A stretch of 64,000 bases of DNA, taken from assembly GCA_019448385.1 (NCBI GenBank), contig JAGTXO010000011.1:586001-650000 (forward strand). Direction: 5' to 3'. The stretch comes from Diacronema lutheri. Its lineage: Eukaryota; Haptophyta; Pavlovophyceae; Pavlovales; Pavlovaceae. The position numbers and the translations under genes were made by a program. The notes below the pieces were generated by a model. That model made no database searches, was not told the origin of the DNA, and saw only the letters and a program-made list of their open reading frames with translations. The first letter of the stretch is position 1; each line of letters starts with the position of its first letter. Shown here in pieces: positions 1-9,372 of the stretch.

Positions 1-1
1 C

Positions 2-289
2 CCGCCGCCGAGTCCGCCGCCGAGTCCGCCGCCGTCACCACCTCCGAGCCCGCCGCCCAGCCCGCCGCCCAGCCCGCCGCCGTCGCCGCCACCCAGCCCG
101 CCGCCCAGCCCACCGCCTAGCCCGCCGCCCAGCCCGCCGCCCAGCCCGCCGCCCAGCCCGCCCCCTAGCCTGCCACCAAGCCCGCCGCCAAGCCCGCCGC
201 CCAGCCCGCCGCCCAGCCCACCGCCGAGCCCGCCGCCGAGCCCGCCGCCCAGCCCGCCACCCAGCCCACCGCCCAGCCCGCCGCCGCTG
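2..289 (+). repeat. PPPS-coding microsatellite-like tract
   Basis: Roughly 12-bp units (ccgccgcccagc and variants) encode Pro-Pro-Pro-Ser without interruption until the first Cys codon near nt 290. Synonymous and Ser-codon variation (agc, agt, tcg) between units shows the tract is not a freshly expanded pure repeat. It resembles the hydroxyproline-rich spacers of pherophorin-like algal proteins. Confidence 0.9.
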
Positions 290-3200
290 TGCCTGCCCGG
301 CGAGTTCCTAGCCGACGGCTGCGAGCCGTGCGCGCTCGGCACGTACAAGGACGTGCGCGGCAATGGCGGCTGCTCCGCGTGCTCGCTCATTCACCCGGAG
401 CTCACGACGCTCGCCGACGGCGCGGCGGACGCGGACGAGTGCGTGCCGCCCACACGCGCGTACACCAAGGTGGGCTCGGGGCGGAACGCGACGGTCGTGT
501 GCAGCGCGGGGCACACGCGCGGCGCGCGCAGCGGCGCGTGCGAGCCGTGCGTCGCCGGCGAGTACAAGGAGGCCGCGTCCGACGGCAGCTGCTCGCGCTG
601 CGACGCGATCGACGAGCTGCTCGTCGGCACGCAGCCCGGCGCGACGTCGGCGGACAGCTGCATGTGCCAGCACGAGTCCTTCGTCGCGCTCGGCGCGGGC
701 GAGAGCAAGCGCTGCGCGTGCGCGACCGGCTCTGGCCTGAGCGGCGACGGCAGGGGTCGCGAGTGCGTGCAGTGCGTCAAGGGCACCTTCTCCGCCGCGC
801 TCGACCTGAGCGCGTGCGAGGACTGCGCGCAGATCCACCCGGCGCTCACCACCTTCGCGGCGGGCGCGGTGTCTGTCGACGACTGCGTGTGCAAGCCCAT
901 CTTCCTCACGAACGGCACGGGCTACGACAAGGAATGCAACTGCCCGTCGGGCTACGTCTACCTGCCCGAGCTCGCCGCGTGCCGGCCGACGCGGCCGGGC
1001 GAGTACAAGAGCAACCAGGGCAACGAGCCGCCCCTCCTCTGCTCCGACATTGACGACCACCTCACGACCAAGGCCTTTGGCGCCGAGGGCGCCGACGCGT
1101 GCGAGTGCGCGCACGAGTCCTTTGTGCTCGTCGGCGCGGGCGGGACCGCGCAGTGCCTCTGCCCCGCGGGGACGGGGTACGACAGCGTCGCGCAGGCCTG
1201 CTGCCCATGCCCGCTCGGCACCTTCAAGCCGCTGCTCGCGCTCGAGGCGTGCACGGCGTGCGCCGCGACCGATGAGCACCTCACCACGTTCGTGCACGGC
1301 GCGACCGCGCTCGAGCAGTGCGTGTGCGAGCACCCGTCGCTCGTGCGCGTCGACGACGGCGCGGGCGGCGTCAGCTGCCAGTGCGGCGCGGGCATGCAGC
1401 TCGACGCGGCCAACGGCGTGTGCGAGCCGTGCCCGCCCGGTACGTTCAAGGCGACGACGGGCAACGAGCGGTGCGTCTCGTGCACCAAGCTGCAGGAGGC
1501 GATCCCGGAGCCGCCGGCCGCAGGCGGCGGCGCGAACGCGACGGCGCCCACCGGCGGCGCGACCGCTCCGCACCTCGCGCTGCAGAGCAGCACGACGCAG
1601 TGCTCGTGCGAGAACTTTGGCTACTCGATCGTCGCCGACGGCGCGGGCGGCCGGCGCTGCCTTTGCCCCGAAGGCGCGGGCTACGACGATGACGACCGCA
1701 CGTGCTCGCCGTGCGCGGCCGGCTCATACAAGACGTCCACCGCCAACCGCGCGTGCACGCCGTGCGCGCCCGGCTCGTTCCGGTCGTACGAGGGCGCGTC
1801 GAGCTGCGAGCGGTGCGAGGCCGGCTTCTTCGGGCCGGATGAGGGCCAGGCCTCGTGCCGCCGCCGGTGCCCCGAGCACACCTTCAGCTTTGCGGGCGCG
1901 GCCGAGTGCACGCCGTGCGGCCGGCCGACCGTGCCGATGGGCGGCGGCAACTGCTCGAGCGGCAACTTCAACGGGCCGAGCGCCGGCTGGTGGTCGTGGC
2001 CGATCGACGACGCGTGGATGCGCTCCAAGGACGAGGGCGCGCTCGCCGACGTGAGCTTTTACCGCTGCCGCGAGCCGTGGTTCTGCACGGGCGGGCTCGA
2101 CGGCGCGCCGTGCTCGGGCGGGCGCGAGGGCGTCCTGTGCGGCTCGTGCCCGGCCAAGACGACGCGCTCGCACGGCGGCAGCTGCGCGCGCTGCATCGAG
2201 CTCGGCTTCCACTACCGCACCTCTCTGCTCGTGCTCACGTGCGCGCTGCTCACCCTCCTCCTCCTCGCGTGGGTGCGGCTGTGCGGCTGGTACTGCAACC
2301 GCCAGGCGGACATCCTCGCGCTCCGGCGCGTCGCGCGCGCGTCGGTCCTCGCCGCCGCGGCAGAGGCGGCGGGCGACGCGACGGGCCGCACGGCGCGCGC
2401 GTCCTTCTTCAGCCGCGCGAGCGCGCGGCTGTCGAGCGCCTTGAGCCCGCGCTCGCTGCCCAGCTCGCGCAGCGATCGCTCGGGCGCGTCGGCGCGCGCC
2501 GGCGCCGCCGGCGGCGGCGCGCCGTCGCGGCGCTCGCGCCTGTCGGCCGTGTCCCTCTCGACGCAGTCCGCCGTCGGCCCGACGCCGCGCGGCGGCTTCA
2601 CGCCGCGCGCGGGCCTCGCGGCGGTGGCGGGCGGCGTGCACAACGACAGGTCGCCGTCCGCGCTGCTGCTCCGGCTGCTGCGCTTCACCGCCGACGAGCG
2701 CTTCAAGATCTGCCTCTCCTACATGCAGCTCGTCGCGACGCTCGACTACGCGTACGTGGTGCCGTGGCCGACGCCCTTCCGCTGGTTTGTCAACCTGTGC
2801 CGCGTCCTGCTGCTCGACGTGCGCTTCTGGGGGCTGAGCTGCCTGACGGCCGAGACGATCTACACACGCTTCGCCGTCAAGGCGGCCATTTGCCTCGCCT
2901 TCTTCGCGGCGACCCTGCGCGGGCTGCGCGGCTGCGGCGGCTGCGCGGACGCGTCCGTCTCGTGGGACCGCGCGCTCTTCAAGGCGCGGCTCTTCGCCGC
3001 GTTCCTCACGTTCCCCGTGATGGCCTACTCCGTCGTCGAGCTCTACCCGTGCGTCGTGCTCGCCGACTCGTCGTGGCTCGCGGCCGACCTCGCCGTGCGC
3101 TGCGGCACGGCCGAGTGGCGCGCCTTTGGAGCCCTCGGTGCACTCTTCGGCTGCGGGTACGTGGTCGGGCTGCCGCTCGCGTGCGCGTACGCGCTGCTGC

Positions 3201-4417
3201 GCGCGCAGCGCTGGCCCGAGCTGCCGTGGCAGTCGGACGAGGAGTTTGTGCGCAACATCATCGCCGCGGGCGTGCGGACCGGCCGCGTGCACGAGCCGTC
3301 GTTCATGCCCGCCGCGATTCGGCTCACGCAGACGCGCGCAAAGCCGCTCCTCGACCACGTCGGCGCCGCGCTGCTCAAGGCGGCGGGCGCGCGCGGCGAG
3401 GCCGCCGTCGCGGCCGCGAGCATTGGCTCGGGCGAGCCATCGCGCTCGGCCAAGCTGCGCGAGCGCCGCCAGCTGCGCCTTCTCGGCTTCCTGTACGGCG
3501 CCTTCTCGGCGACGCTCTGGTGGTGGGAGTTTGTCGACATGGCGCGCAAGCTCGTGCTCATCGCGCTCATCGCGACGGTCGCGCCGGGCACGGTCACGCA
3601 GGTCGTCGCCGCGCTGCTCGTCTGCGTCGCCTACGCGCTCCTCCTCGCAACGCGCCAGCCGTACCGCGACGTGGTTGACTACCGCGTCGCACAGTGCGCC
3701 AACGTCTGCCTGTGCGTGCTGCTCGCCCTTGCGATCGTCTCGGTCGGCGACCTCGGCCGGCTCTCACGCAGGCTGCGCGGCCATTACGACTCGGAGCGCC
3801 TTTTCGGCGCGCTGCTCATCGTGCTCGCGCTGCTGCCGCTGCTCGTCGCGCTCGTGCCCGCAAAGGCGGCGCGCGCGGTGCAGAGGCGCGCGCAGAAGGC
3901 GATCGTCGGGCTGCTCGTGCGGCACCAGGCGCGCGCGCGCGGCGGCTCGGAGGACGCGGGCGCGGACGCATCGGAGGACATCCGTCGGCAGTGGGTGCAC
4001 GACGTCGTCTCGACCGGGCAGACGGCGCGGGCGCGCGGCCGGCAGGGCGCCGAGTCGGCGCCGCCCTCGTCGTGGCGCTCGCGCCCGTCGTCGTCGCGGC
4101 GCGCGCAACCGACGGGCCCGCCCGACCCGCCGCCGGCGCGCGCCGTCGGCCAGCGTGCGCCGCGCCTTACCGACGCCGAGCTCGACGCAGCGCAGGCCGA
4201 GATCGACGACGCGCTCGGGCGCGACGCCGACGTCATCTTTGCGCCCTCGGGCGCGCCCAGCCGCGTGCCGAGCCGGCGGGCCTCGGCAAAGCCGGGCGGC
4301 ATGCCCGCCGCGCGGCGCAGCCCGCGCGAGTCCGGCCTGCGGCTCGGCGGCGTGGCCATCGCGCTGCCGGGCACGCCGGGCAGGGAGGGCAACGCCGAGC
4401 GCGAGCTGCGCATCTGA
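2..4417 (+). CDS. Pro-rich, Cys-rich multi-pass membrane receptor/channel-like protein (5' partial)
   Basis: The reading frame is open from the first bases of the window, so the N-terminus and start codon lie upstream. Order of parts: about 90 residues of PPPS repeats; then about 600 residues of Cys-rich modules with spaced CxxC and CxCP patterns (for example CEPCALGTYK, CPPGTFKATTG) that resemble the TNFR/ephrin-receptor-like GCC2/GCC3 repeats; a membrane segment near nt 2220-2290; a basic Ser/Arg-rich loop; then about seven hydrophobic segments between nt 2700 and 3870; and an Arg/Ser/Pro-rich cytoplasmic tail ending in TGA. The same architecture (Cys-rich ectodomain plus a TRP-like multi-pass region) occurs in many algal and oomycete surface proteins. 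A signalling or cation-channel role is inference. The PPPS stretch suggests a hydroxyproline-rich, wall- or matrix-associated ectodomain. No intron is needed in the visible part. Confidence 0.75.
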   Translation, partial: PPPSPPPSPPPSPPPSPPPSPPPSPPPSPPPSPPPSPPPSPPPSPPPSPPPSPPPSLPPSPPPSPPPSPPPSPPPSPPPSPPPSPPPSPPPSPPPLCLPGEFLADGCEPCALGTYKDVRGNGGCSACSLIHPELTTLADGAADADECVPPTRAYTKVGSGRNATVVCSAGHTRGARSGACEPCVAGEYKEAASDGSCSRCDAIDELLVGTQPGATSADSCMCQHESFVALGAGESKRCACATGSGLSGDGRGRECVQCVKGTFSAALDLSACEDCAQIHPALTTFAAGAVSVDDCVCKPIFLTNGTGYDKECNCPSGYVYLPELAACRPTRPGEYKSNQGNEPPLLCSDIDDHLTTKAFGAEGADACECAHESFVLVGAGGTAQCLCPAGTGYDSVAQACCPCPLGTFKPLLALEACTACAATDEHLTTFVHGATALEQCVCEHPSLVRVDDGAGGVSCQCGAGMQLDAANGVCEPCPPGTFKATTGNERCVSCTKLQEAIPEPPAAGGGANATAPTGGATAPHLALQSSTTQCSCENFGYSIVADGAGGRRCLCPEGAGYDDDDRTCSPCAAGSYKTSTANRACTPCAPGSFRSYEGASSCERCEAGFFGPDEGQASCRRRCPEHTFSFAGAAECTPCGRPTVPMGGGNCSSGNFNGPSAGWWSWPIDDAWMRSKDEGALADVSFYRCREPWFCTGGLDGAPCSGGREGVLCGSCPAKTTRSHGGSCARCIELGFHYRTSLLVLTCALLTLLLLAWVRLCGWYCNRQADILALRRVARASVLAAAAEAAGDATGRTARASFFSRASARLSSALSPRSLPSSRSDRSGASARAGAAGGGAPSRRSRLSAVSLSTQSAVGPTPRGGFTPRAGLAAVAGGVHNDRSPSALLLRLLRFTADERFKICLSYMQLVATLDYAYVVPWPTPFRWFVNLCRVLLLDVRFWGLSCLTAETIYTRFAVKAAICLAFFAATLRGLRGCGGCADASVSWDRALFKARLFAAFLTFPVMAYSVVELYPCVVLADSSWLAADLAVRCGTAEWRAFGALGALFGCGYVVGLPLACAYALLRAQRWPELPWQSDEEFVRNIIAAGVRTGRVHEPSFMPAAIRLTQTRAKPLLDHVGAALLKAAGARGEAAVAAASIGSGEPSRSAKLRERRQLRLLGFLYGAFSATLWWWEFVDMARKLVLIALIATVAPGTVTQVVAALLVCVAYALLLATRQPYRDVVDYRVAQCANVCLCVLLALAIVSVGDLGRLSRRLRGHYDSERLFGALLIVLALLPLLVALVPAKAARAVQRRAQKAIVGLLVRHQARARGGSEDAGADASEDIRRQWVHDVVSTGQTARARGRQGAESAPPSSWRSRPSSSRRAQPTGPPDPPPARAVGQRAPRLTDAELDAAQAEIDDALGRDADVIFAPSGAPSRVPSRRASAKPGGMPAARRSPRESGLRLGGVAIALPGTPGREGNAERELRI

Positions 4418-4512
4418 CCGAGCCGCGCGCATGGCGATGACCGACCGTTGCACTCCCGAGTTTCGCAGTGCGGAATGCGCCGCACAGTCCTGAAACCCCT
4501 CAAGAGGGGCTG

Positions 4513-5826
4513 CTATCTCTGCGGGGCCCTGACAGCATCGCCCGACGTAAGTGCGCTGGCGCGCGCGGCCGCAGCCGCGAGCGCAGCGTCGCACTTGAAT
4601 GACGCCCACTCGGCCTGCGCGGACGGCGGCGCATCGCCCCAGCTGCTGCCCGGCACGATTGCGTGGCGCTCTTGCAGCTCGCGGCAGCGGCCGCGCGCGT
4701 GGAGCCGCATCGGCGCTCGCTGGGCCGAGCGCCCGGCGACGGCGGCGGCGTCGGCGCGCCGGTTGCCCGGCGTGGGGGCATCATCGGGATGGCGGCACGC
4801 GGCGGGCGCGCTCGCATCAAGCAGCAGCTGTACGTCCGCCTGCCGCGGCCGCCCGTCCTCTTCAAAGACCTGCCCGACGTGCTCGCCTGCGGCCGAGCGC
4901 GCGAGCGGGAAAGGGCGCGCGCCAAATTGCTCGCACGAGAAGGCGTCGTGCTGCAGGCTCGCGTGTTGCGCGCGCGGCCAGATGCGCTCGTTGAGAAAGT
5001 TCATGTCGGACAGATAGTTGGCGTCCGTCGGGTAGGCCGCGATCAGCTCGAGCATATCTGGCGCGGCGTGGCGCGTGCCGCCCCAAAGCCCGCCCGAGAT
5101 CGGGTAGTTGGAATGCGACGGATGGTCGCGCTCAAAGTGGAAGCGCGCGCCCGATGAGATCCACTCGCGCACCGCGGCGTAGTCGCGCGCGAGCAGCCGC
5201 GAGTCAACGTCGCGGCAGATGAAGCGGTCGACCGTGCCGTCCGCCGCGACCCAAAAGCGCCAAAACATGTGCTGCGCACGCATCCCGTGCGTGTCCACCT
5301 CGACCACCTCCGCGCCTCGCGCGCGCAGCCCGGCGAGCACGCCGGCGGGTACGGTGCGCGCATCCACGTAGAAGCGCGCCACCCAGCCGGGGAAGACGCT
5401 GCCCACGAGCTCAGCGTTGCGCAGTGCGCCGGCGCAGTACTTGCGCTTGTCGCCGTAGAGCGAGTAGGCGATCACGCGCTTCTCGGACGAGCGACGCGCG
5501 CGCGGCGCGGCGTCGTCAGCCGCGGCGGCGGGCCCGATGGCCTGATCCCACTCGCCGCCGCCGCCGCTGCCATCGCCGCCACCAGCCCGCGCCGGCTGCT
5601 CGCCGCGCAGGTCGTCCGCGTGCGCGTGTGCGCACGCGCCGTCGCCGCCGGCGCACGGCCATGCGCCACCCGCTGACGCGCGCTCGGCCGCGGCCGGCTC
5701 CATGTCCACCGGCGCAGTCGCGTCGCGTGGCGGCCGTGCCGCCGACCACGACGAGCCGTGGATGAAGCCAAGCGCGTACACGACGGCGAGTGCGGCGGCT
5801 CGCCGCGTTGTCACATCGGCCGCCAT
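4513..5826 (-). CDS. Type II membrane glycosyltransferase-like protein
   Basis: 437 residues, starting at an ATG with a hydrophobic signal-anchor (about residues 10-28) followed by a low-complexity Ala/Asp/Gly-rich stem (to about residue 110), the layout of a Golgi type II enzyme. The catalytic-looking part begins at KRVIAYSLYGDKRKYCAGA and contains RDVDSRLLARDY, a DxD-type nucleotide-sugar/metal motif preceded by FIC. It is followed by a conserved-looking GGLWGGTR and DMNFLNERIWP region, as seen in GT-A fold transferases that recognise a donor sugar. After about residue 330 the sequence is Ala-rich and less convincing. Donor, acceptor and exact GT family cannot be read from sequence. The stop lies 93 bp from the stop of the convergent upstream membrane gene. 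The TUG-like gene, on the same strand, lies just upstream, its stop 127 bp from this start. Confidence 0.65.
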   Translation of the reverse strand: MAADVTTRRAAALAVVYALGFIHGSSWSAARPPRDATAPVDMEPAAAERASAGGAWPCAGGDGACAHAHADDLRGEQPARAGGGDGSGGGGEWDQAIGPAAAADDAAPRARRSSEKRVIAYSLYGDKRKYCAGALRNAELVGSVFPGWVARFYVDARTVPAGVLAGLRARGAEVVEVDTHGMRAQHMFWRFWVAADGTVDRFICRDVDSRLLARDYAAVREWISSGARFHFERDHPSHSNYPISGGLWGGTRHAAPDMLELIAAYPTDANYLSDMNFLNERIWPRAQHASLQHDAFSCEQFGARPFPLARSAAGEHVGQVFEEDGRPRQADVQLLLDASAPAACRHPDDAPTPGNRRADAAAVAGRSAQRAPMRLHARGRCRELQERHAIVPGSSWGDAPPSAQAEWASFKCDAALAAAAARASALTSGDAVRAPQR

Positions 5827-5953
5827 GCTGGAGCGGTCCCCTAGTCAAAGTAGCGTCGACATCGACTGATTCGACTCACAGCCATCCAGTCGCGCATTTT
5901 GACAGAAGCGCGGAAGGCCACCGACAGTGCTGAGCAGGCTGGCCAGGAGCGCG

Positions 5954-8690
5954 CTAAAGCTTGAGCCACTTCGGCTTGCCCGCCTTGCCGCCAGGCCGGC
6001 TCGCGGGCGGCGCGGACGGCGCGTCGTCGTCGCCGCCGCCGCCCGAGCCGCCGCCAAGCCCAACGGTCGCCCCAAGTGCGCGCCGCTCGGCGGCGGCGGC
6101 CGCGGACTCGGCCCGCGCTGCCGGCGTGCCACCCACGCGCGCGGGACGCTCGTGCATCGGTTGATCCGCCGGCAGCTCGGCCGCGCTCGCTACGATGGCG
6201 GCGGCGCGCGCGCACGACGCGAGGCGGCCGGGAATCGGGCGCACACGCGCGCGGCGCGGTCAGCTGGCGCGTGCGCGGCGTGGGCTGCGCGCGCGCGCGC
6301 GCGCGGCGCGTGCGCGTGGACGCGCGGCGCGGCGCGCGCGCACCGAGCAGCTCGGCGCGCACGCGCAGCGGCGGCGGTAGCGGCGGCGGCGGCACGATCC
6401 TGTTGGCTGCGCCACCCGCCACAGGGCAACCAGCAGCCTCCCAGCTCGCGTGCACGAGCGCCGCGGGGACGAGCGCCTCCTGCGCGAAGGAACGGTCGAG
6501 ATGCAGCACGCGCAGCGGCGGCGCGATGTGCAGCCGCAGCTGCCAGCGCGCCGCGCCAACGCCACCGCCAGTGCCCCCACCGCCGCGCGCGCCGTCCGCG
6601 GCGCCGTCCGCGGCGCCGTCCGTCCCGTTCTCGGCGGGAAGCAGAACGTGCTCGGTCAGCAGGTCGACGAGGCGGCTGATCGGCTCCTGCGGGTGAAAGT
6701 GCGCCTGCAGCATATGCTCAGTCGAGAGGCGCAGTCGAATGACCGTGCACTGGCGCTCGGCAAGACGCTCAAGCCGTGCGAGCTCGCGCATCGCGGGCGT
6801 CTGCAGCATGGGGGCCGCGCGGGCGGCGCCGCCACAGCCCGCGCCGCTCGCCGAGCCGCCCGCGCCGCCCCCGCAGGCGCCGTCGGCGCCGCCGAGCGCG
6901 CCGCCGAGGTCGTGCGCGCGCACCTCGTAGAAGTCATCGGACAGCTCCTCTGCCGCGCGGATCGCGCCCTGCAGCGAGCGGCCGCTCGTGCGGAAGAGCG
7001 CAAGGCGGCGCTCGCAGCCCGCGTCCGCGCGCACGTCCTCCTTGCGCGCGCGCAGCGCGGCGACGCGCGCCTCGGTGAGCGTAAGGCCCGCGGCGGGCGC
7101 GCGCGGCGGAGCAGACGGCGGCGGCGGCACGGGCGGGGCTGGCGCGTCGACGGCAGCGCGCGGCTCCAGCGGGCCAGGCGCGGCCTGTAGCGGGCCGGGC
7201 GCGGCCTGTAGCGGGCCGGGCGCGGCCTGTAGCGGGCCGGGCGCGGCCTGCAGCGGGCCGGGCGCGGCCTGCAGCGGGCCAGGCGCGGCCTGTAGCGGGC
7301 CGGGCGCGGCCTGCAGCGGGCCGGGCGCGGCCTGCAGCGGGCCGGGCGCGGCCTGCAGCGGGCCGGGCGCGGCCTGCACCGCGCCGGCGAAGGCGTCGGC
7401 GAGGGCGTCCAGTGCGTGGAGCGACGCGCTCAGACGCGCGGCCTGCGCGCGCGCGCCCGGCTCGTCGGGCGCGACGGGCAGGCAGAGCAGATGGGCGGGC
7501 GCCACCTCCCAGCCGCACGCACGCAGCGCATCCATGCTGCCGTCCAGTCTGCCCAGCCGCTGGTGCACCGCCGCGCCGTCCGGGCGCAGCATTCGGAACT
7601 TGGGCTCGTCCGGAGCGCGCAGCACGTTGGCGACGAGGCTGCGCAGCGTGCGCACGCCGAGCGCAAAGTCGGCCGCGCCGCCGCCGCCGCCGCCCGCCGC
7701 CGCGCGCATCCGGCTGAGCGGACCAGCGAGCGCGCGCCGCTGCTCGAAGAGCTGGCCGAGCGCCTCTGCCTCCGCAGCGGCGGCGGTGACGTGCGCGGTG
7801 GCGGAGGCGGCATGCGTGAGCGACGCGAGGGGCGCGCCGTCGCCGCCTCGGCCATCCAGCGCGCTGCCGGGCGCGTCCACAGCGGCGCGCGCGACGAGCG
7901 CGTCGGCCGCGCCGTCGGCCGCGCCGTCGGCGGCGCGCGCGCGCGGGGTCGGCGGCGGCAGGGGCGGCTGGGGCGACGGCGGCGACAGCGGCAGCGCGCG
8001 CAAGGGCTCGGGCGCCAGCGTGGATGCCGCCGTGATGCACGCTACCGGAGCTGCCGGCCGCTCGAGCTCAAGCGCCGCGCATCCTTCGCCGCCATCCACC
8101 TCCATCGCATCGACCTCCATCGACGTGGCGCCGTCATCCGCCGCGACCGCTGGCGCGGCCGGCGCGTCGCGCGCGCGCTCGGCCGATGGCGTTGCGGTGC
8201 GCGCGCGGAGGAGGATGCTGCCACTCGCGATGGCGCCCAGCCGTCGCAGCGTCGTGCCGCATAGCGCCTCCTCCCCCTCGACCGCGTGCGCCGCGTACGA
8301 AAGCGCGGGCGCGAGCTTGCGGCCGGCGGCCGCGTCCGAGCCCGCCCACGCGAGCACCGACGCGAGCGTCGTGTCGAGCGCAAACTGGCCGACGAAGCGC
8401 GTACCATCATCCAGCTGCACGCCGACGCGGCATTCGCCCGCCAACGCCGTGGCTCCCGGCCGCGCCACGGCTGCGACCAGCTCGAGGCGTGCATTGTTCG
8501 CGAGTCCCGACAGCCGGAACGGCGCGCTCAGGTCGAGCGGCGCGCCGCCGCGCTCCGGGCGGAGGGCGTGCACGGCAGCGTCGAGCTGATGCCTGCGGCA
8601 AACCTCGTCGAGCACCGCGTGCAGCAGCGTCGACGGCGTCACGCTCACGGCCTCGCGCCGACCGTGCACGAGGACGCTGAGCTTCGACAT
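5954..8690 (-). CDS. ASPSCR1-like: ASPL/TUG-like UBX-domain protein, two exons
   Basis: The N-terminus (MSKLSVLVHGRREAVSVTPSTLL) matches the TUG-UBL1 ubiquitin-like domain, and the C-terminal half has a UBX-like stretch including FAQEALVPAALVHASW, as in human ASPL/TUG, a p97/VCP cofactor. The frame then decays into Arg-rich sequence, but an intron at 6190-6343 (GTGCGC...GTAG, phase 1) restores a frame ending ...GKPKWLKL, the C-terminal PKWLKL motif of this family. Spliced length is 860 residues against about 550 in human; the excess is Ala/Gly/Pro-rich low complexity, including ten 7-residue QAAPGPL repeats and short DGAA repeats. Role by family: binding and disassembly of p97 hexamers and membrane-traffic control. 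The exact intron borders are inferred. Confidence 0.8.
6190..6343 (-). other. Inferred intron of the ASPL/TUG-like gene
   Basis: Read on the minus strand it starts GTGCGCGCGCG and ends CGTAG. Phase-1 joining turns ...RAELL plus a split Ala codon into SAAELPADQPM and leads to the family-specific PKWLKL end. Without this intron the C-terminal motif is out of frame. Confidence 0.65.
7168..7377 (-). repeat. Ten tandem 21-bp repeats (QAAPGPL)
   Basis: Ten consecutive 21-bp units, beginning agcgggcc on the plus strand, differ only at a few synonymous positions (cctgt/cctgc, cca/ccg). They encode the heptapeptide QAAPGPL in the linker of the ASPL/TUG-like protein. The near identity suggests recent unequal exchange; copy number may vary between strains. 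Confidence 0.95.
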
Positions 8691-8726
8691 CGGAGGAGAA
8701 TGGCGCTTCCCGATGGACTGAGACCG

Positions 8727-8957
8727 TCAGGTGGCGCTTTTCGCGCCGGCGACGCCGGCGACGCCGGCGACGCCGGCGACGCCGTCGGCGCCCTCGCCGA
8801 GCTGCCCTCGCGCACTCGCATCCACCGCGGCCGAGAGGCCGACCAGCTGCGGGGCGCTCACCGCGAGCATCGGCAGGTCGACGAGCTCATTGGCGACTGC
8901 TGCGAGCGTATCAGCATCGGGAGGCGAGAGTGCTCCGCATGCGCGTGTGACATGCAT
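8727..8957 (-). CDS. Possible small protein, unknown
   Basis: An ATG-initiated frame of 76 codons (MHVTRACGALSPPDADTL...) lies between the TUG-like start and the tRNA gene. The middle part looks protein-like and amphipathic (ANELVDLPMLAVSAPQLVG); the end is a repeat of VAG coded by four or five 9-bp units (GCCGGCGAC on the plus strand, about 8744-8784). No family is recognised. In GC-rich DNA a frame of this size can be chance, so this is a weak call. Confidence 0.25.
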   Translation of the reverse strand: MHVTRACGALSPPDADTLAAVANELVDLPMLAVSAPQLVGLSAAVDASARGQLGEGADGVAGVAGVAGVAGAKSAT

Positions 8958-9023
8958 GCAGGCAGAGCGCGCGCGCACGCGCGATAAGCTTGCCTTGCAG
9001 CAGTGGAGCTCCCTCGACGAGCC

Positions 9024-9028
9024 AAAAA
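9024..9028 (-). terminator. Pol III T5 terminator
   Basis: Five T residues on the minus strand lie three bases beyond the discriminator base of the tRNA-Arg gene, as expected for RNA polymerase III termination. Confidence 0.8.
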
Positions 9029-9031
9029 GCA

Positions 9032-9103
9032 AGTCCCTGCAGGGAATCGAACCCTGATTTTCGCCTTCGGAGAGCGACGCCTTATCCGTTAGGCTACAGG
9101 GAC
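9032..9103 (-). tRNA. trnR-CCG: tRNA-Arg (anticodon CCG)
   Basis: Read on the minus strand, the 7-bp acceptor stem GTCCCTG/CAGGGAC closes a full cloverleaf. The D arm contains TAGCCTAACGG (A box), the anticodon stem TCGCT/GGCGA holds the loop CTCCGAA (anticodon CCG, codon CGG), and the T arm CAGGG-TTCGATT-CCCTG contains the B box GGTTCGATTCC. There is no intron, and the CCA is not encoded, as in eukaryotic nuclear tRNA genes. The D and A-box region resembles nuclear tRNA-Arg genes of other eukaryotes. CGG is a plausible codon in this GC-rich genome. Position 9032 is the discriminator base. Confidence 0.95.
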
Positions 9104-9273
9104 GTCTGCACGTGTGTGAAAATCAAACAACATATACGCGCGGGTGCCGTATGTAACCAGCTCGTCGACGTGGTCGTCCCGGGATTTTGGACGATGACCC
9201 TCCGGCGAGCGCGCGCACGGCGTGATGGGCACTGCGGCGCGAAAACCTCGCGTTTGCCAAACACAAAAGATGT

Positions 9274-9298
9274 CCCCCCCCCCCCCCCCCCTCCCTCC

Positions 9299-9333
<35 letters not shown>
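9274..9333. repeat. Long C homopolymer tract (G on the LST8 coding strand)
   Basis: 18 C, then a short C/T stretch, then about 34 consecutive C. On the minus strand this is a G tract starting about 40 nt beyond the LST8 stop codon. Exact length is uncertain because sequencing and assembly of such runs are error-prone. Confidence 0.85.
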
Positions 9334-9372
9334 ACACCCCACCATCCACCCCTCGCCCCCCAGGCCAACTCC

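Noticed and set aside
1724-3358. Long minus-strand frame inside the first membrane-protein gene
   Set aside because: Arg/Ala-rich shadow of the plus gene, which has clear Cys modules and membrane helices.
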